Numbered from the stretch's first letter, positions 28,914 through 38,873 are shown. The stretch: 64,000 nt of DNA from Virgibacillus sp. MSP4-1 (GCF_010092505.1 NZ_CP048021.1:930001-994000); one strand, 5' to 3'. Notes: generated by a model not told the origin, from the sequence alone. Numbers and translations: made by a program.

Positions 28914-30767
28914 ATGGGAAGTATACAATTAATGCCTGACCATTTGGCCAATAAAATTGCTGCCGGTGAAGTAGTGGAAAGACCGTCATCCGTTATTAAA
29001 GAATTAGTTGAAAACAGTATTGATGCCAATAGTACCTGGATTAAAATTGAACTGGAAGAAGCCGGTTTAACCTCTATTAAAGTTAGTGATAACGGAAATG
29101 GTATGTCGGCTGAGGATTGTGAAAAAGCTTTTTTACGTCACGCTACCAGTAAAATTAACTCTGAAGGTGATTTGTTCAGGGTTCGTACGCTGGGCTTTCG
29201 CGGGGAGGCGTTAGCCAGTATTGCAGCTGTAAGCCGTTTAAGTGTACGTGCATCAGATGGCTTGAGTGCGGGTACGCAATTAGAAATTGAAGGTGGAAAA
29301 CTTATCAGCCGTGATAAAGGGGATGCGAGAAAAGGTACTGATATTCTTGTCAAAGATATTTTCTTTAACACGCCTGCACGTTTAAAGTATATGAAAACTA
29401 TTCATACAGAGCTTGGTCATATTACAGATGTACTCAACCGGATTGCTTTGTCTCATCCAGATATACGATTTGAGTGTATTCACAATCAAAAACGCTTGTT
29501 TTATACCTCAGGAAGAGGGGACCAGCGGCAGGTCATGGGTCAAATTTACGGAATGCAGACAGCAAAGAAAATGCTGCCGATCGAATATGAAACTCTGGAC
29601 TTCAAAATTACTGGCTATGCTGCACGTCCTGAGGTGACCAGAGCGAATCGAAATTATATTTCCAGCATCATTAATGGTCGCTATATTCGAAACCCAATGA
29701 TTAATAAGGCGATTCTCAAGGGCTATCATACACTGTTACCTATTGGACGATATCCGCTGGTTGTTATTAATATTGACATGGATCCGTATTTAGTGGATGT
29801 CAATGTTCATCCAAGTAAGCTTGAAGTCAGGTTCAGTAAGGAGCAGGAGCTATTTGCTGCTGTCGAAACGGCAATAAAAGATGTATTTAAACAGGAAACA
29901 TTAATACCTGAACCCGCTGCTACTGATAAAACTACGAGGAATCAGCCTAAGCAGAACTATTTTACCTTTGAGCAGCAATCCAGGCCAACGGAGAAGGATG
30001 ATATACCCTGGGAGGATTTACTTGCGAAAACGGAGGAGAATCCAGAGAGTCAGGGAGATAATTTTGAATGGGGTTATTCAACAGACAGTCAGACCTCTTC
30101 TGTACACGAACAGCGGCCCGAAGAGTTTGATTTACAGCAGGAAGAAGATGCGATTATAAATCAAACCGAAAATGCAGCGGAAAACCGGGTGCCTGTTCTA
30201 TACCCCGTCGGTCAGGCTCATGGCACTTATATTATCGCACAGAACAATCAGGGACTCTATTTAATTGATCAGCATGCTGCTCAGGAGCGGATCAAATATG
30301 AATTCTATCGGGAGAAAGTAGGAATTGTTCCGGAAGAGGTCCAGGAGCTGCTTGTCCCGTTAACCTTTGAATTCTCAAAACAGGAAACGATATTTATTCA
30401 AGCTCATCAGGAGGAGCTGAAGCAGGTAGGTCTTTTCTTTGAGCCATTTGGGGAGCATACGTTTATTATCCGTTCTCATCCTCAATGGCTGCCAAAGGGA
30501 GAAGAAGAAGAGACAATCAGAGAAATGGTAGATCAGGTCTTGGAAAATCAAAAGGTTGATATTAAACAATTACGTGAGGATGCAGCCATTTTAATGTCGT
30601 GTAAACGATCGATAAAAGCGAATCACCATTTGAATTATGATGATATGTACCATCTTCTGGAGGATTTACGTCAGTGTCAAGATCCTTTTACCTGTCCACA
30701 TGGGCGCCCCATTATCATATTCTTTTCCGAGTATGATCTTGAGAAAATGTTCAAACGTGTCATGTAG
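28914..30767 (+). CDS. mutL: DNA mismatch repair endonuclease MutL
   Basis: MutL couples mismatch recognition to strand incision. The 617-residue protein has the GHKL ATPase motifs [26 protein letters not shown] and [12 protein letters not shown]. The C-terminal endonuclease site [12 protein letters not shown] and the zinc motifs [12 protein letters not shown] and CPHGRPI show it is the nicking type found in bacteria without MutH. A Gln/Glu-rich linker spans about residues 330-420. It starts 3 bp after mutS. Confidence 0.98.
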   Translation: MGSIQLMPDHLANKIAAGEVVERPSSVIKELVENSIDANSTWIKIELEEAGLTSIKVSDNGNGMSAEDCEKAFLRHATSKINSEGDLFRVRTLGFRGEALASIAAVSRLSVRASDGLSAGTQLEIEGGKLISRDKGDARKGTDILVKDIFFNTPARLKYMKTIHTELGHITDVLNRIALSHPDIRFECIHNQKRLFYTSGRGDQRQVMGQIYGMQTAKKMLPIEYETLDFKITGYAARPEVTRANRNYISSIINGRYIRNPMINKAILKGYHTLLPIGRYPLVVINIDMDPYLVDVNVHPSKLEVRFSKEQELFAAVETAIKDVFKQETLIPEPAATDKTTRNQPKQNYFTFEQQSRPTEKDDIPWEDLLAKTEENPESQGDNFEWGYSTDSQTSSVHEQRPEEFDLQQEEDAIINQTENAAENRVPVLYPVGQAHGTYIIAQNNQGLYLIDQHAAQERIKYEFYREKVGIVPEEVQELLVPLTFEFSKQETIFIQAHQEELKQVGLFFEPFGEHTFIIRSHPQWLPKGEEEETIREMVDQVLENQKVDIKQLREDAAILMSCKRSIKANHHLNYDDMYHLLEDLRQCQDPFTCPHGRPIIIFFSEYDLEKMFKRVM

Positions 30768-30779
30768 CAACTATTCATC

Positions 30780-30829
30780 ATCCAATCAGAAGAGCTGATA
30801 CGCTGATTCACGGCTCTCTCTGGTTGGAT
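30780..30829. repeat. Long imperfect inverted repeat after mutL
   Basis: About 17 bp of stem (ATCCAATCAGAAGAGC against GGCTCTCTCTGGTTGGAT) with a loop of about 16 nt lies 13 bp after the mutL stop. No T-run follows, so it is a weak terminator candidate or an mRNA 3'-end structure. Confidence 0.5.
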
Positions 30830-30863
30830 GTTTCCATATCCACTGAAATAGTCTTGTAAAATT

Positions 30864-30940
30864 TTGCATATATACCCATATCGTGTATAATATGAGAAGC
30901 AAGTGATATACACATGCGGATGCAGTATGATTACTTGCTT
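30864..30940 (+). promoter_or_regulatory. miaA promoter and 5'-leader hairpin
   Basis: TTGCAT (30864-30869), 16 bp and TATAAT (30886-30891) form a sigma-A-type promoter. AAGCAAGTGAT (30897-30907) pairs with ATTACTTGCTT (30930-30940), with one G-T pair, so the predicted transcript would start at the base of this hairpin, ending just before the CTGGAGG ribosome binding site of miaA. Confidence 0.6.
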
Positions 30941-30963
30941 AAGGCATCTGGAGGTCTACTAAA

Positions 30964-31905
30964 ATGAAAACCAATGTTGTTGCTGTTGTCGGACCTACCG
31001 CCGTTGGAAAAACGAAGCTCAGTGTAGAGTTGGCCAAACGATTTCATGGAGAAATTATAAGCGGCGATTCGATGCAGGTTTATCAAGGATTAGATATTGG
31101 AACAGCTAAAGTTACTGATGAGGAGAAGCAGGGAATTCCTCACTACATGATTGATATAAAAGGGCCGGAACAGGATTTCTCGGTGGCCGATTTTCAGGAG
31201 CATGTTCAGCATTATATCCATTATATAGACAGCCGTAATAAACTTCCCATTATTGCGGGGGGTACCGGTTTGTACATACAATCAACATTATATAATTTTA
31301 ATTTTTCATCTCAAAAGCGGGATGAACAGTTCGAAAAAGACATGCTGACTGCTATCCAGGAGAAGGGAGTAGAGCCCTTTTATCATAAACTGAAAAAAGT
31401 AGATCCCGAACAAGCGGGAAAAATTCACCCAAATAATTTACGACGGGTTATTCGAGCTTTGGAAGTCTATGAAAGAACAGGGTTAACAATGTCTGAGTTG
31501 CAGCAAAAGCAGGCGGATGAATCACCCTATAATCCGATTCTAATAGGGCTCTCTATGGACCGTGAAGAATTATACAGAAGAATTAACCATAGGGTGGATT
31601 TAATGATGGAGGAAGGACTCCTGTCTGAAGCCAAAAGACTTTATGAACGGGGGTTGAAGAAGGCTCAATCGATGCAGGGGATTGGGTATAAAGAATTTAT
31701 TCCTTATTTTGAGGGGAAGTGGTCGCTGGAAGAGTCCATTGAGCGGTTAAAACGCAATTCCCGCAGGTATGCAAAACGTCAATATACATACTTTCGCAAT
31801 AAAATGGATGTCCATTGGTATTCCATTTCAGAGCTCACTCTTCAGGAAACTTTTTCATTAATTTTTCGAGATTTAGAAGGATTGCTTCAAAATATCACGA
31901 AATAA
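30964..31905 (+). CDS. miaA: tRNA dimethylallyltransferase
   Basis: MiaA transfers the dimethylallyl group to A37 of tRNAs that read codons starting with U, the substrate later methylthiolated by MiaB. The 313-residue protein has the P-loop GPTAVGKTKLS at residues 9-19, SGDSMQVYQGLDIGTAK, GGTGLYIQS and the tRNA-contact segment RRYAKRQYTYFRN. The CTGGAGG site precedes ATG 30964. hfq follows 32 bp downstream, the usual pairing. Confidence 0.97.
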   Translation: MKTNVVAVVGPTAVGKTKLSVELAKRFHGEIISGDSMQVYQGLDIGTAKVTDEEKQGIPHYMIDIKGPEQDFSVADFQEHVQHYIHYIDSRNKLPIIAGGTGLYIQSTLYNFNFSSQKRDEQFEKDMLTAIQEKGVEPFYHKLKKVDPEQAGKIHPNNLRRVIRALEVYERTGLTMSELQQKQADESPYNPILIGLSMDREELYRRINHRVDLMMEEGLLSEAKRLYERGLKKAQSMQGIGYKEFIPYFEGKWSLEESIERLKRNSRRYAKRQYTYFRNKMDVHWYSISELTLQETFSLIFRDLEGLLQNITK

Positions 31906-31937
31906 TCAAATATAGATAATTAGAGGAGGAAAGTTTC

Positions 31938-32162
31938 ATGGCACAAACTGTAAATATTCAGGATCAATTTCTAAACCAGATTCGGAAAGAGCATGTCCCA
32001 GTGACACTATTTCTGACCAATGGTTTTCAATTAAAAGGTGTTGTAAAGTCGTTTGATAATTTTACCGTGCTTTTGGAAACAGATGGCAAACAGCAATTAA
32101 TTTTCAAGCATGCGATTTCAACCTTTGCACCGTCCAAACAGGTCAATTTAGAAAAAGAATAA
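31938..32162 (+). CDS. hfq: RNA-binding protein Hfq
   Basis: This 74-residue Sm-like protein forms a hexameric ring that binds small RNAs and A-rich or U-rich mRNA. The Sm1 motif appears as [20 protein letters not shown] and the Sm2 motif as KHAISTF. In Bacillus its influence on small-RNA regulation is modest. A GAGGAGGAAAG site precedes the ATG. A clear terminator follows, so miaA-hfq is a two-gene unit. Confidence 0.96.
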   Translation: MAQTVNIQDQFLNQIRKEHVPVTLFLTNGFQLKGVVKSFDNFTVLLETDGKQQLIFKHAISTFAPSKQVNLEKE

Positions 32163-32171
32163 GGTCAGTAT

Positions 32172-32200
32172 AACGGATGCAATTCAGGCATCCGTTTTAT
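32172..32200 (+). terminator. Terminator after hfq
   Basis: Perfect 9-bp stem AACGGATGC/GCATCCGTT with a 7-nt loop, then TTATTG. Confidence 0.85.
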
Positions 32201-32202
32201 TG

Positions 32203-32395
32203 TGCACGCGCTTCTGCCGTTGTTAATGTAGAAATCATAAGAGGCCCCGGTCGCCTCCGCTTTTCTATTGTCCAGCTGCGGCTCCTAAGTCAAGGCGGAT
32301 ATAAGCCAAAGCCATTACGTGGCGAAACCCATGCCACTCCATGTCTTCGTCTTATCCCGCATGACCTGAACAGTCGCCTCCGCTTTTCTTAATAG
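32203..32395. repeat. Dispersed intergenic repeat element
   Basis: This G+C-rich, non-coding stretch resembles the Bacillaceae repeat that carries the words GCGCTTCTGCC, CGCCTCCGCTTTTC and GTCCAGCTGCGGCTCC. The 17-base word GTCGCCTCCGCTTTTCT occurs twice within it (32250-32266 and 32373-32389). A related fragment lies at 40106-40152. It fills the gap between hfq and spoVK. A short ORF through it has no ribosome binding site and is not a gene. Confidence 0.65.
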
Positions 32396-32455
32396 GCGGG
32401 TGTCACAAAAATGCTTTGTTTACGTATAGTAATCGTAGATAAGGGGTGAAGTGAT

Positions 32456-33397
32456 GTGAATATAGAGGCGAAGCGTAAAGGACAGATCAATGTTGTTTTA
32501 CATGATCAGGAGCAAACCCATTCAATAAAATCCTATGAATTTAATCATAAACGTGACCAGCGTTTTCGTTTTATTGATCAGGCCTTTTCATCATATATCG
32601 GCATGGAAACGTTAAAGCAGACATTAAAGGAGATTTATGCCAAAGTTCTGATTAACCGTAAAAGAGAGGAAGCAGGTTTAAAGGGTGAAAATCAGATGCT
32701 GCACATGATGTTTAAGGGAAACCCCGGTACTGGAAAAACTTCGGTAGCCAGGGAGATTGCCCGCTTATTCCATCAAATGAATCTGCTTTCCAAGGGTCAT
32801 TTGATAGAAGCGGAGCGTGCAGATCTCGTTGGTGAATACATCGGACATACAGCCCAGAAAACCAGAGATTTAATAAAAAAAGCCATGGGTGGTGTATTAT
32901 TTATTGATGAAGCCTATTCGCTGGGGCGAGGAGGAGAAAAGGATTTCGGCAAAGAAGCGATTGATACCCTGGTGAAACACATGGAAGATTATCATGAAGA
33001 TTTTGTCCTGATCCTGGCAGGTTATCCGGATGAAATGGATCACTTTTTGTATTTAAATCCCGGACTAAAATCCAGATTTCCGATTATTGTCGATTTTAAA
33101 GACTATACAATTGATGAATTAATAGAAATTGCACAAATTATAACTGAGCAGAAACAATATGAACTGACACAATCCGCCTATAGAAAGCTTCGAACTCATT
33201 TAAGAGAATTACAGGAGCAAAAATGGGGAAATTTTTCGAATGGAAGATATATCCGGAACAAGGTTGAAGAAGCTATCCGAAGGCAGGCACTGCGTCTTGT
33301 GGCAACAAATCAGTTCGGTGCTAAGGATTTAGTTTCCTTAAAACCGGAAGACTTTAATATTCGCGTGGAGACATATTCAAAGCAAAAGGAGTTCTGA
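32456..33397 (+). CDS. spoVK: Stage V sporulation protein K, AAA ATPase
   Basis: This 313-residue CbxX/CfqX-type AAA ATPase is required for late spore maturation. It has Walker A GNPGTGKTS, Walker B GGVLFIDEAYSL, sensor region LILAGYPDEM and FPIIVDFKDYT. The start is GTG 32456 after AAGGGGTGA. Its stop overlaps the first base of the hflX start. Expression from a mother-cell sigma factor is expected from the family; CGTATAGTA near 32422 is a weak sigma-K-like -10, not more. Confidence 0.93.
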   Translation: MNIEAKRKGQINVVLHDQEQTHSIKSYEFNHKRDQRFRFIDQAFSSYIGMETLKQTLKEIYAKVLINRKREEAGLKGENQMLHMMFKGNPGTGKTSVAREIARLFHQMNLLSKGHLIEAERADLVGEYIGHTAQKTRDLIKKAMGGVLFIDEAYSLGRGGEKDFGKEAIDTLVKHMEDYHEDFVLILAGYPDEMDHFLYLNPGLKSRFPIIVDFKDYTIDELIEIAQIITEQKQYELTQSAYRKLRTHLRELQEQKWGNFSNGRYIRNKVEEAIRRQALRLVATNQFGAKDLVSLKPEDFNIRVETYSKQKEF

Positions 33398-34647
33398 TGA
33401 TGGAAAATAAAGAACAGGTATTACTCATCGCCTGTCAGATTAAAGGCACGAATGAACAAAAATTCCATACGTCATTGGAAGAACTAAAACAATTAACTGA
33501 AACTGCAAATGGAGAAGTTGCAGATGTCGTCGTGCAAAAGAGAGATAAAATTCACGCGGCTTTATATATCGGTGAAGGAAAATTAGAGGAGATTCAGTAC
33601 ACCCTGGAAATGAATCCAGTTGACCTCGTCATTCTTAATGACGAGGTTTCGCCTGGACAGTTAAAAAATTTGAGCAATCGTTTGGATGCCAGGGTCATTG
33701 ATCGCACTCAGCTCATTCTTGATATTTTTGCGGGACGAGCAAGGACAAGAGAGGGTAAATTGCAGGTCGAGCTGGCGCAAATGCAGTATTTACTTCCCAG
33801 GTTAGCTGGCCAAGGGACAGAATTATCCCGTCTTGGAGCAGGTATTGGTACAAGAGGACCCGGGGAAACCAAGCTGGAAACCGACCGGCGCCATATCAGG
33901 CGAAGAATTACTGAAATTAAAGAGCAATTACGAGCTGTTGTGAATCAGCGCAGTCAATATCGTAAACGCAGAAAAGAAAATCAGGCTTTTCAAATCGCGA
34001 TTGTCGGATACACCAATGCAGGTAAGTCTACCTTATTTAACCGATTAACGAAAAGTGAATCGCTGGAGGAAAACCAGTTGTTTGCGACACTAGATCCACT
34101 GACAAGAAGAATCAGATTGGAAAATGGATTTGAAGCTATTATTACAGATACGGTTGGCTTTATACAGGACTTACCTACAACTTTGGTGGCTGCCTTCCGC
34201 TCTACGTTAGAGGAAGTGACAGAGGCGGACTTCATTTTACATGTCGTTGATGGTTCAAATGAGGATTTTCCGCAGCATGAGCAAACAGTCTATAACTTAT
34301 TGGATGAACTGGGTGCTGGTGGCCTGCCCATGTTAACCATTTATAACAAACGGGATCAATTCAAGGCTGGTTTTATCCCGAACTCTTATCCTTACATTAC
34401 CATTAGCGCTTTTGATGATGGGGACTTAAACAGACTACTGAAAAAAATGGAAGAGGTTGTAAAATCCGAATGGAAATATTACGAATTGCAGGTACCTGTT
34501 CAGGATGGCCGCCTCCTGCATCGTATCAAGAACCATACGATTGTGGAAACCGAGGATTTTGAACCAGCCACAGAGGACTATATGCTGACAGGGTATGTTG
34601 ACCCCAATCACCCTATTTATGAACATTATATCAATAAGGAGCAGTAA
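33397..34647 (+). CDS. hflX: Ribosome-associated GTPase HflX
   Basis: HflX binds the 50S subunit and can split stalled ribosomes. The 416-residue protein has the N-terminal HflX domain with the glycine-rich LSRLGAGIGTRGPGETKLE, then a TrmE-Era-Obg GTPase domain: G1 GYTNAGKST, G3 DTVGF, G4 YNKRD. ATG 33397 overlaps the spoVK stop by one base; a second ATG follows directly and may be used. ynbB begins 2 bp after the stop. Confidence 0.94.
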   Translation: MMENKEQVLLIACQIKGTNEQKFHTSLEELKQLTETANGEVADVVVQKRDKIHAALYIGEGKLEEIQYTLEMNPVDLVILNDEVSPGQLKNLSNRLDARVIDRTQLILDIFAGRARTREGKLQVELAQMQYLLPRLAGQGTELSRLGAGIGTRGPGETKLETDRRHIRRRITEIKEQLRAVVNQRSQYRKRRKENQAFQIAIVGYTNAGKSTLFNRLTKSESLEENQLFATLDPLTRRIRLENGFEAIITDTVGFIQDLPTTLVAAFRSTLEEVTEADFILHVVDGSNEDFPQHEQTVYNLLDELGAGGLPMLTIYNKRDQFKAGFIPNSYPYITISAFDDGDLNRLLKKMEEVVKSEWKYYELQVPVQDGRLLHRIKNHTIVETEDFEPATEDYMLTGYVDPNHPIYEHYINKEQ

Positions 34648-34649
34648 CT

Positions 34650-35909
34650 ATGGAAACAGAAGCAATTAATAAATTGGCGAACAAAATCGAAACAGACTTA
34701 TTTCCTTACCATAAGAAAATACGATCCATTGTAGAAGCGAATCAGAAAAAAGTTTTAGAGGCTTTTCAGAAACATCAGGTAAGTGACAGTCACTTTAGCC
34801 CAACAACCGGATATGGCTATGACGATAGAGGAAGAGAGGTGTTAGAGGAAATTTATGCGGAAGTATTCGGCACAGAGGATGCATTAGTCAGACCTCAGAT
34901 TATCTCCGGCACTCACGCCATTACATTAAGTTTATTTGGTATATTAAGACCGGGGGATGAACTTCTTTATATCACTGGTAAACCTTACGATACTTTAGGG
35001 GAAATTGTCGGTACCAGAGGTGAGGGTTCAGGTTCATTAAGGGAATTTAATATTAATTATAAGCATGTTGATTTAACAGAAGATGGTTCTGTTCATTTTG
35101 CTCAGGTAAAGAATGCCATCAACGAAAATACCAGAATGATCGGGATTCAGCGGTCAAAGGGATACGATAGCCGTCCATCCTTCACGGTGCATCAAATAAG
35201 AGAAATGATCAGCTTTGTTAAGTCTGTTGCCCCATCTTGTATTGTTTTCGTTGATAATTGTTATGGAGAGTTTGTGGAAATGGAGGAGCCCACTGATGTT
35301 GGAGCAGATTTGATGGCAGGTTCTTTAATTAAAAATCCTGGTGGCGGACTGGCCAAAACAGGCGGCTATATTGTTGGCAGGAAAAGTCTGATTGAAAAAT
35401 GTGCCAGTCGTTTGACAGCACCTGGGATTGGTAAAGAAGCAGGCGCTTCCCTGTACAGCCTTCAGGAGATGTTTCAGGGGCTGTTTATGGCTCCTCATGT
35501 TGTAGGTGAATCGTTAAAAGGAGCATTATTTACCTCCCGCATATTGGAGGAATTCGGATTTGAAACGATACCTTCTTATAAGGAAGAGCGGACAGATCTC
35601 ATACAATCTGTGAATTTTCCTGACGCAGATATGATGATAACTTTCTGCCAGGCCATACAAAAGGCTTCACCAATAAACTCACACGTTATTCCTTACCCGA
35701 GCCCTATGCCAGGGTATGAACATCATGTTATTATGGCTGCAGGTACATTTATCCAGGGTGCAAGCATAGAATTATCAGCTGATGGCCCCATAAGACCTCC
35801 TTATACAGCGTATGTTCAAGGTGGACTCACTTACGAACATATTAAAATTGCCATTGTATCTGCTATAGAGATCATGGTGGAAAAGGGCTATAGTTTTACA
35901 GTCAAATAA
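34650..35909 (+). CDS. ynbB: PLP-dependent methionine gamma-lyase-like protein YnbB
   Basis: This 419-residue protein of the aluminium-resistance/YnbB family has a PLP aminotransferase fold of Cys/Met metabolism type. Signature pieces are ISGTHAITLSLFG, IVFVDNCYGEFVE with the PLP-contact Asp, and SLIKNPGGGLAKTGGYI holding the Schiff-base Lys. The real substrate is not established. The stop of hflX is 2 bp upstream, and the glnRA promoter follows, as in B. subtilis. Confidence 0.88.
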   Translation: METEAINKLANKIETDLFPYHKKIRSIVEANQKKVLEAFQKHQVSDSHFSPTTGYGYDDRGREVLEEIYAEVFGTEDALVRPQIISGTHAITLSLFGILRPGDELLYITGKPYDTLGEIVGTRGEGSGSLREFNINYKHVDLTEDGSVHFAQVKNAINENTRMIGIQRSKGYDSRPSFTVHQIREMISFVKSVAPSCIVFVDNCYGEFVEMEEPTDVGADLMAGSLIKNPGGGLAKTGGYIVGRKSLIEKCASRLTAPGIGKEAGASLYSLQEMFQGLFMAPHVVGESLKGALFTSRILEEFGFETIPSYKEERTDLIQSVNFPDADMMITFCQAIQKASPINSHVIPYPSPMPGYEHHVIMAAGTFIQGASIELSADGPIRPPYTAYVQGGLTYEHIKIAIVSAIEIMVEKGYSFTVK

Positions 35910-35945
35910 TCAGATTTCCAGAACACAATAATTACATACACCTTT

Positions 35946-35995
35946 TGTAAAGTTTCCTTACATCACTTGACAGATGTATGAACAAAAAGTATAAT
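35946..35995 (+). promoter_or_regulatory. glnRA promoter with two GlnR operators
   Basis: A GlnR box fitting TGTNA-N7-TNACA exactly lies at 35946-35962. A second, imperfect one (TGACA-N7-GAACA) lies at 35968-35984, 22 bp away. The latter overlaps a fully consensus promoter: TTGACA 35967-35972, 17 bp, TATAAT 35990-35995. This is the autoregulated glnRA arrangement known from Bacillus. Confidence 0.9.
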
Positions 35996-36025
35996 CAATA
36001 TTAATTAAAGATTGGAGGTGCGTTT

Positions 36026-36433
36026 ATGAGTGATCTCAACCGACGCTCAACGCCTCTTTTCCCAATGAGCATTATAACCTCTCTTACAGATTTAACTGCC
36101 CGTCAGATCCGTTATTATGAGGAACACGGACTGGTGCATCCGGCTCGCTCCAAAGGCAATCGGCGTTTATTTTCTTTTAACGATGTTGACCGGTTATTAG
36201 AAATAAAAGACTTGATTGATAAAGGGATCAACTTAGCGGGTATTAAAGAGATGTTATCTGACAAAAACACAAAAAATCAGCCTGAGGAAACAGTAAAAGA
36301 AGAAAAAACAGAAGTGAAGCAGTCTTTAACGGATAAAGAGTTAAGGAACTTATTGCGTAAAGAGCTGTTAGATGCAGGCAGGTTAAACAAAAATTCGTTA
36401 AGACAGGGAGAATTATCACGATTCTTCCATTAA
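36026..36433 (+). CDS. glnR: Transcriptional repressor GlnR
   Basis: GlnR is a MerR-type repressor of nitrogen genes that is activated by feedback-inhibited glutamine synthetase. The 135-residue protein has the MerR winged helix at residues 13-80 ([19 protein letters not shown], then [18 protein letters not shown]). The flexible C-terminal tail ([11 protein letters not shown]) is the glutamine-synthetase-sensing part. GAGGTGCG precedes ATG 36026. It is 19 bp before glnA, and the two share the promoter above. Confidence 0.96.
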   Translation: MSDLNRRSTPLFPMSIITSLTDLTARQIRYYEEHGLVHPARSKGNRRLFSFNDVDRLLEIKDLIDKGINLAGIKEMLSDKNTKNQPEETVKEEKTEVKQSLTDKELRNLLRKELLDAGRLNKNSLRQGELSRFFH

Positions 36434-36452
36434 AAAATATAGGAGGCTACTT

Positions 36453-37790
36453 ATGGGGAAAAAATTAACGAAAGAAGAAATCCTGAAAAGAATTGAAGAA
36501 GAGGATGTAAAATTTATTCGTCTGCAATTTACAGACATGCTGGGAACCATCAAAAACGTGGAAATCCCTTTAAGCCAATTGGAAAAAGCCCTGGATAACA
36601 AAATTACTTTTGATGGATCATCTATTGAAGGGTTTGTACGCATCGAAGAATCTGATATGTTTCTTTATCCTGATTTGGATACGTTCGTTGTCTTCCCTTG
36701 GACGTCTGAAAAAGGTAGAGTAGCACGTTTTATTTGTGACATCTATAATCCGGATGGGACGCCATTTGAAGGTTGCCCACGTTACAACTTAAAGAAGAAC
36801 CTCGAGAAAATGGAGGAACACGGTTTTTCAGCCTTTAATATTGGAACTGAACCGGAATTTTTCCTGTTTAAGTTAGACGAAAATGCAGAACCAACAATGG
36901 AATTGAATGATAAAGGCGGATACTTCGACTTAGCACCAACGGATTTAGGGGAAAATTGTCGTCGTGATATCGTATTAGAGCTTGAAGAAATGGGATTTGA
37001 AATCGAAGCTTCCCACCATGAAGTTGCCCCGGGGCAGCATGAAATTGATTTTAAATATTCGGATGCCGTTAAGCACTGCGATGATATTCAAACCTTTAAG
37101 TTAGTTGTAAAAACAATTGCAAGAAAGCATGGTTTACACGCGACCTTTATGCCTAAGCCGTTATTTGGCATGAATGGTTCAGGCATGCACTGCAATATGT
37201 CCTTATTTAAAGATGGTGAAAACAGCTTTTTTGATGAAAAGGGCGATATGCAGTTAAGCAAAACCGCTTATCAGTTTATTGCTGGTGTCATCAAGCATGC
37301 TACAAACTTTACAGCAGTTACCAATCCAATCGTAAACTCTTATAAACGTCTTGTTCCAGGTTTTGAAGCTCCAAGCTATGTAGCCTGGTCCGGTCAGAAC
37401 CGTAGTCCTTTAGTCCGTGTACCATCTTCACGCGGTTTAAGCACACGGATTGAAGTAAGGAGTGTTGACCCAGCTGCAAACCCTTATATGGCCATGAGTG
37501 TATTACTAGCTTCCGGACTTGACGGTATTAAGAACAATTTAACCGCACCAGCACCTATAGACCGGAATATTTACGTTATGGAAAGAGAAGAACGGGAGGA
37601 ACAGGGAATTGAGGATCTCCCGGCTACTCTCTATGACGCACTTCAGGAGCTAAAGAGTGATGAAGTACTTGTAGAGACTCTGGGTGAGCATTTATTCGAG
37701 CACTTTGTAGAAGCTAAGGAAATTGAATGGAATATGTTCCGTACTCAGGTCCATCCGTGGGAGCGGGAACAATACCTGCAGACTTATTAA
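36453..37790 (+). CDS. glnA: Glutamine synthetase type I
   Basis: Glutamine synthetase makes glutamine from glutamate, ammonia and ATP. The 445-residue length fits the GSI-alpha class of Bacillus, which lacks the adenylylation region. Visible motifs are [17 protein letters not shown], the metal-binding EPEFFLF and [24 protein letters not shown] and the feedback-resistance Glu region near [18 protein letters not shown] precedes the ATG. A strong terminator closes the operon. Confidence 0.98.
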   Translation: MGKKLTKEEILKRIEEEDVKFIRLQFTDMLGTIKNVEIPLSQLEKALDNKITFDGSSIEGFVRIEESDMFLYPDLDTFVVFPWTSEKGRVARFICDIYNPDGTPFEGCPRYNLKKNLEKMEEHGFSAFNIGTEPEFFLFKLDENAEPTMELNDKGGYFDLAPTDLGENCRRDIVLELEEMGFEIEASHHEVAPGQHEIDFKYSDAVKHCDDIQTFKLVVKTIARKHGLHATFMPKPLFGMNGSGMHCNMSLFKDGENSFFDEKGDMQLSKTAYQFIAGVIKHATNFTAVTNPIVNSYKRLVPGFEAPSYVAWSGQNRSPLVRVPSSRGLSTRIEVRSVDPAANPYMAMSVLLASGLDGIKNNLTAPAPIDRNIYVMEREEREEQGIEDLPATLYDALQELKSDEVLVETLGEHLFEHFVEAKEIEWNMFRTQVHPWEREQYLQTY

Positions 37791-37796
37791 TGATTC

Positions 37797-37829
37797 AAAA
37801 ACCCCTGATAAAAATTTATCAGGGGTTTC
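37797..37829 (+). terminator. Terminator after glnA
   Basis: Perfect 14-bp stem AAACCCCTGATAAA/TTTATCAGGGGTTT with a 2-nt loop. Confidence 0.85.
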
Positions 37830-37848
37830 TAACGGACATATATAATCC

Positions 37849-37959
37849 TCATTCACTCTTTAGAGAGTCTATAGAATTTCTGATCGTAACATGATGAATA
37901 AGTGTCAGAACAATTAGAAGAATATTTAATATGCTATTAAGTTTTACAAGCCAACTCAT
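37849..37959 (-). CDS. Putative 36-residue membrane peptide
   Basis: I do not recognise this small ORF. It would encode MSWLVKLNSILNILLIVL followed by TLIHHVTIRNSIDSLKSE: one hydrophobic stretch at residues 8-20 and a polar tail. A moderate ribosome binding site GTGGTGATGG lies a few bases before the ATG. It sits alone, opposite to glnA and in the same direction as lexA, between two terminators. It may be a genuine small membrane protein or a chance ORF. Confidence 0.35.
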   Translation of the reverse strand: MSWLVKLNSILNILLIVLTLIHHVTIRNSIDSLKSE

Positions 37960-38018
37960 TCCATCACCACTTTTTTAGTTATTATGTGGCTTTGTGCAGC
38001 ATTTATTCTTTAATCCTG

Positions 38019-38053
38019 AAAAAAGACTCTTACAATTAAGTAAGAGTCTTTTT
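38019..38053. terminator. Terminator of lexA (minus strand), possibly bidirectional
   Basis: Perfect 14-bp stem AAAAAAGACTCTTAC/GTAAGAGTCTTTTT type with a 6-nt loop, flanked by A and T runs so it can act on either strand. Confidence 0.85.
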
Positions 38054-38079
38054 CTAAACTATAAATCTAGTTTTGTAAG

Positions 38080-38706
38080 TTAGTGTATTTCCCTGAATAA
38101 ACCAATCACTTTACCCAGAATCGTCACATCACTAACGATGATCGGATCCATTGTTGCGTTTTCAGGCTGGAGTCGGATATAATCCTTTTCCTTAAAGAAA
38201 CGCTTCACCGTTGCCTCTTCATCCTCCGTCATAGCGACTACGATTTCTCCGTTTTGAGCGGTTTGCTGCTTGCGAATAATGACCCGGTCGCCATCAAGAA
38301 TACCAGCTTCAATCATACTTTCTCCAGCAACATTCAAAACAAATAGATCGTCTTCTGAAATGGCCAGATGTTCTGGAACAGGTACATATTCCTCAATATT
38401 TTCGATTGCAGTAATAGGTTCACCGGCTGTTACCTTACCAATGACCGGTGCGTAAAAGGCTTCAGTTTTTGGAGCATTATTCATTTCCTCTTCCAGTTCC
38501 AGTACTTCAATGGCTCTTGGTTTTGTCGGGTCTCTGCGTATAAAGCCCTTTTCTTCCAGTCTGGATAAATGTCCATGGACAGTAGAGCTGGAAGCAAGCC
38601 CTACTGCCTGTGCAATTTCCCTTACAGAAGGTGGATAGCCTTTAGCCGTTACCTGCTCTTTAATGTATTCCATGATCGCCTCTTGCCTTTTGGATAGCTT
38701 GGTCAT
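38080..38706 (-). CDS. lexA: SOS repressor LexA
   Basis: LexA represses SOS genes until RecA filaments trigger its self-cleavage. The 208-residue protein has the winged helix at residues 1-65 ([36 protein letters not shown]), the Ala-Gly cleavage site in KVTAGEPIT, the catalytic Ser in GESMIEAGI and the Lys in ATVKRFF. I chose ATG 38706 after a GAGGTGAG site; the open frame runs 19 codons further without support. The gene is divergent from the SOS peptide gene, with LexA boxes between. Confidence 0.97.
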   Translation of the reverse strand: MTKLSKRQEAIMEYIKEQVTAKGYPPSVREIAQAVGLASSSTVHGHLSRLEEKGFIRRDPTKPRAIEVLELEEEMNNAPKTEAFYAPVIGKVTAGEPITAIENIEEYVPVPEHLAISEDDLFVLNVAGESMIEAGILDGDRVIIRKQQTAQNGEIVVAMTEDEEATVKRFFKEKDYIRLQPENATMDPIIVSDVTILGKVIGLFREIH

Positions 38707-38737
38707 ATTTTTCTCACCTCGTACATATATATCAATT

Positions 38738-38783
38738 GTCTGTATTATAGCATGTTTTTCCACTTTTCACAAACATTCGTTCG
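38738..38783 (-). promoter_or_regulatory. lexA promoter and LexA box
   Basis: On the minus strand TTGTGA, 17 bp and an extended TGCTATAAT precede lexA. Just upstream, the + strand sequence CAAACATTCGTTCG (38770-38783) reads CGAAC-N4-GTTTG on the minus strand, one mismatch from the LexA consensus. Confidence 0.75.
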
Positions 38784-38793
38784 GTAAAAATAG

Positions 38794-38850
38794 TTGACAA
38801 GAACAGGTGTTCTGTTATAATAAAAATAGACAAAAGCGAACAAAGGTTCT
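38794..38850 (+). promoter_or_regulatory. SOS promoter with two LexA boxes (yneA-like/yneB/ynzC)
   Basis: TTGACA (38794-38799), 16 bp and TATAAT (38816-38821) form a near-consensus promoter. A perfect LexA box, GAAC-AGGT-GTTC (38801-38812), fills the spacer. A second, CGAAC-AAAG-GTTCT (38837-38850), lies just past the start site. Repression should be tight. Confidence 0.9.
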
Positions 38851-38873
38851 ATTTTGCTGGGAGGCGATTTTTA

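Noticed and set aside
32177-32392. 71-codon ORF after hfq
   Set aside because: It runs through the hfq terminator and the dispersed repeat; no ribosome binding site and no family resemblance.
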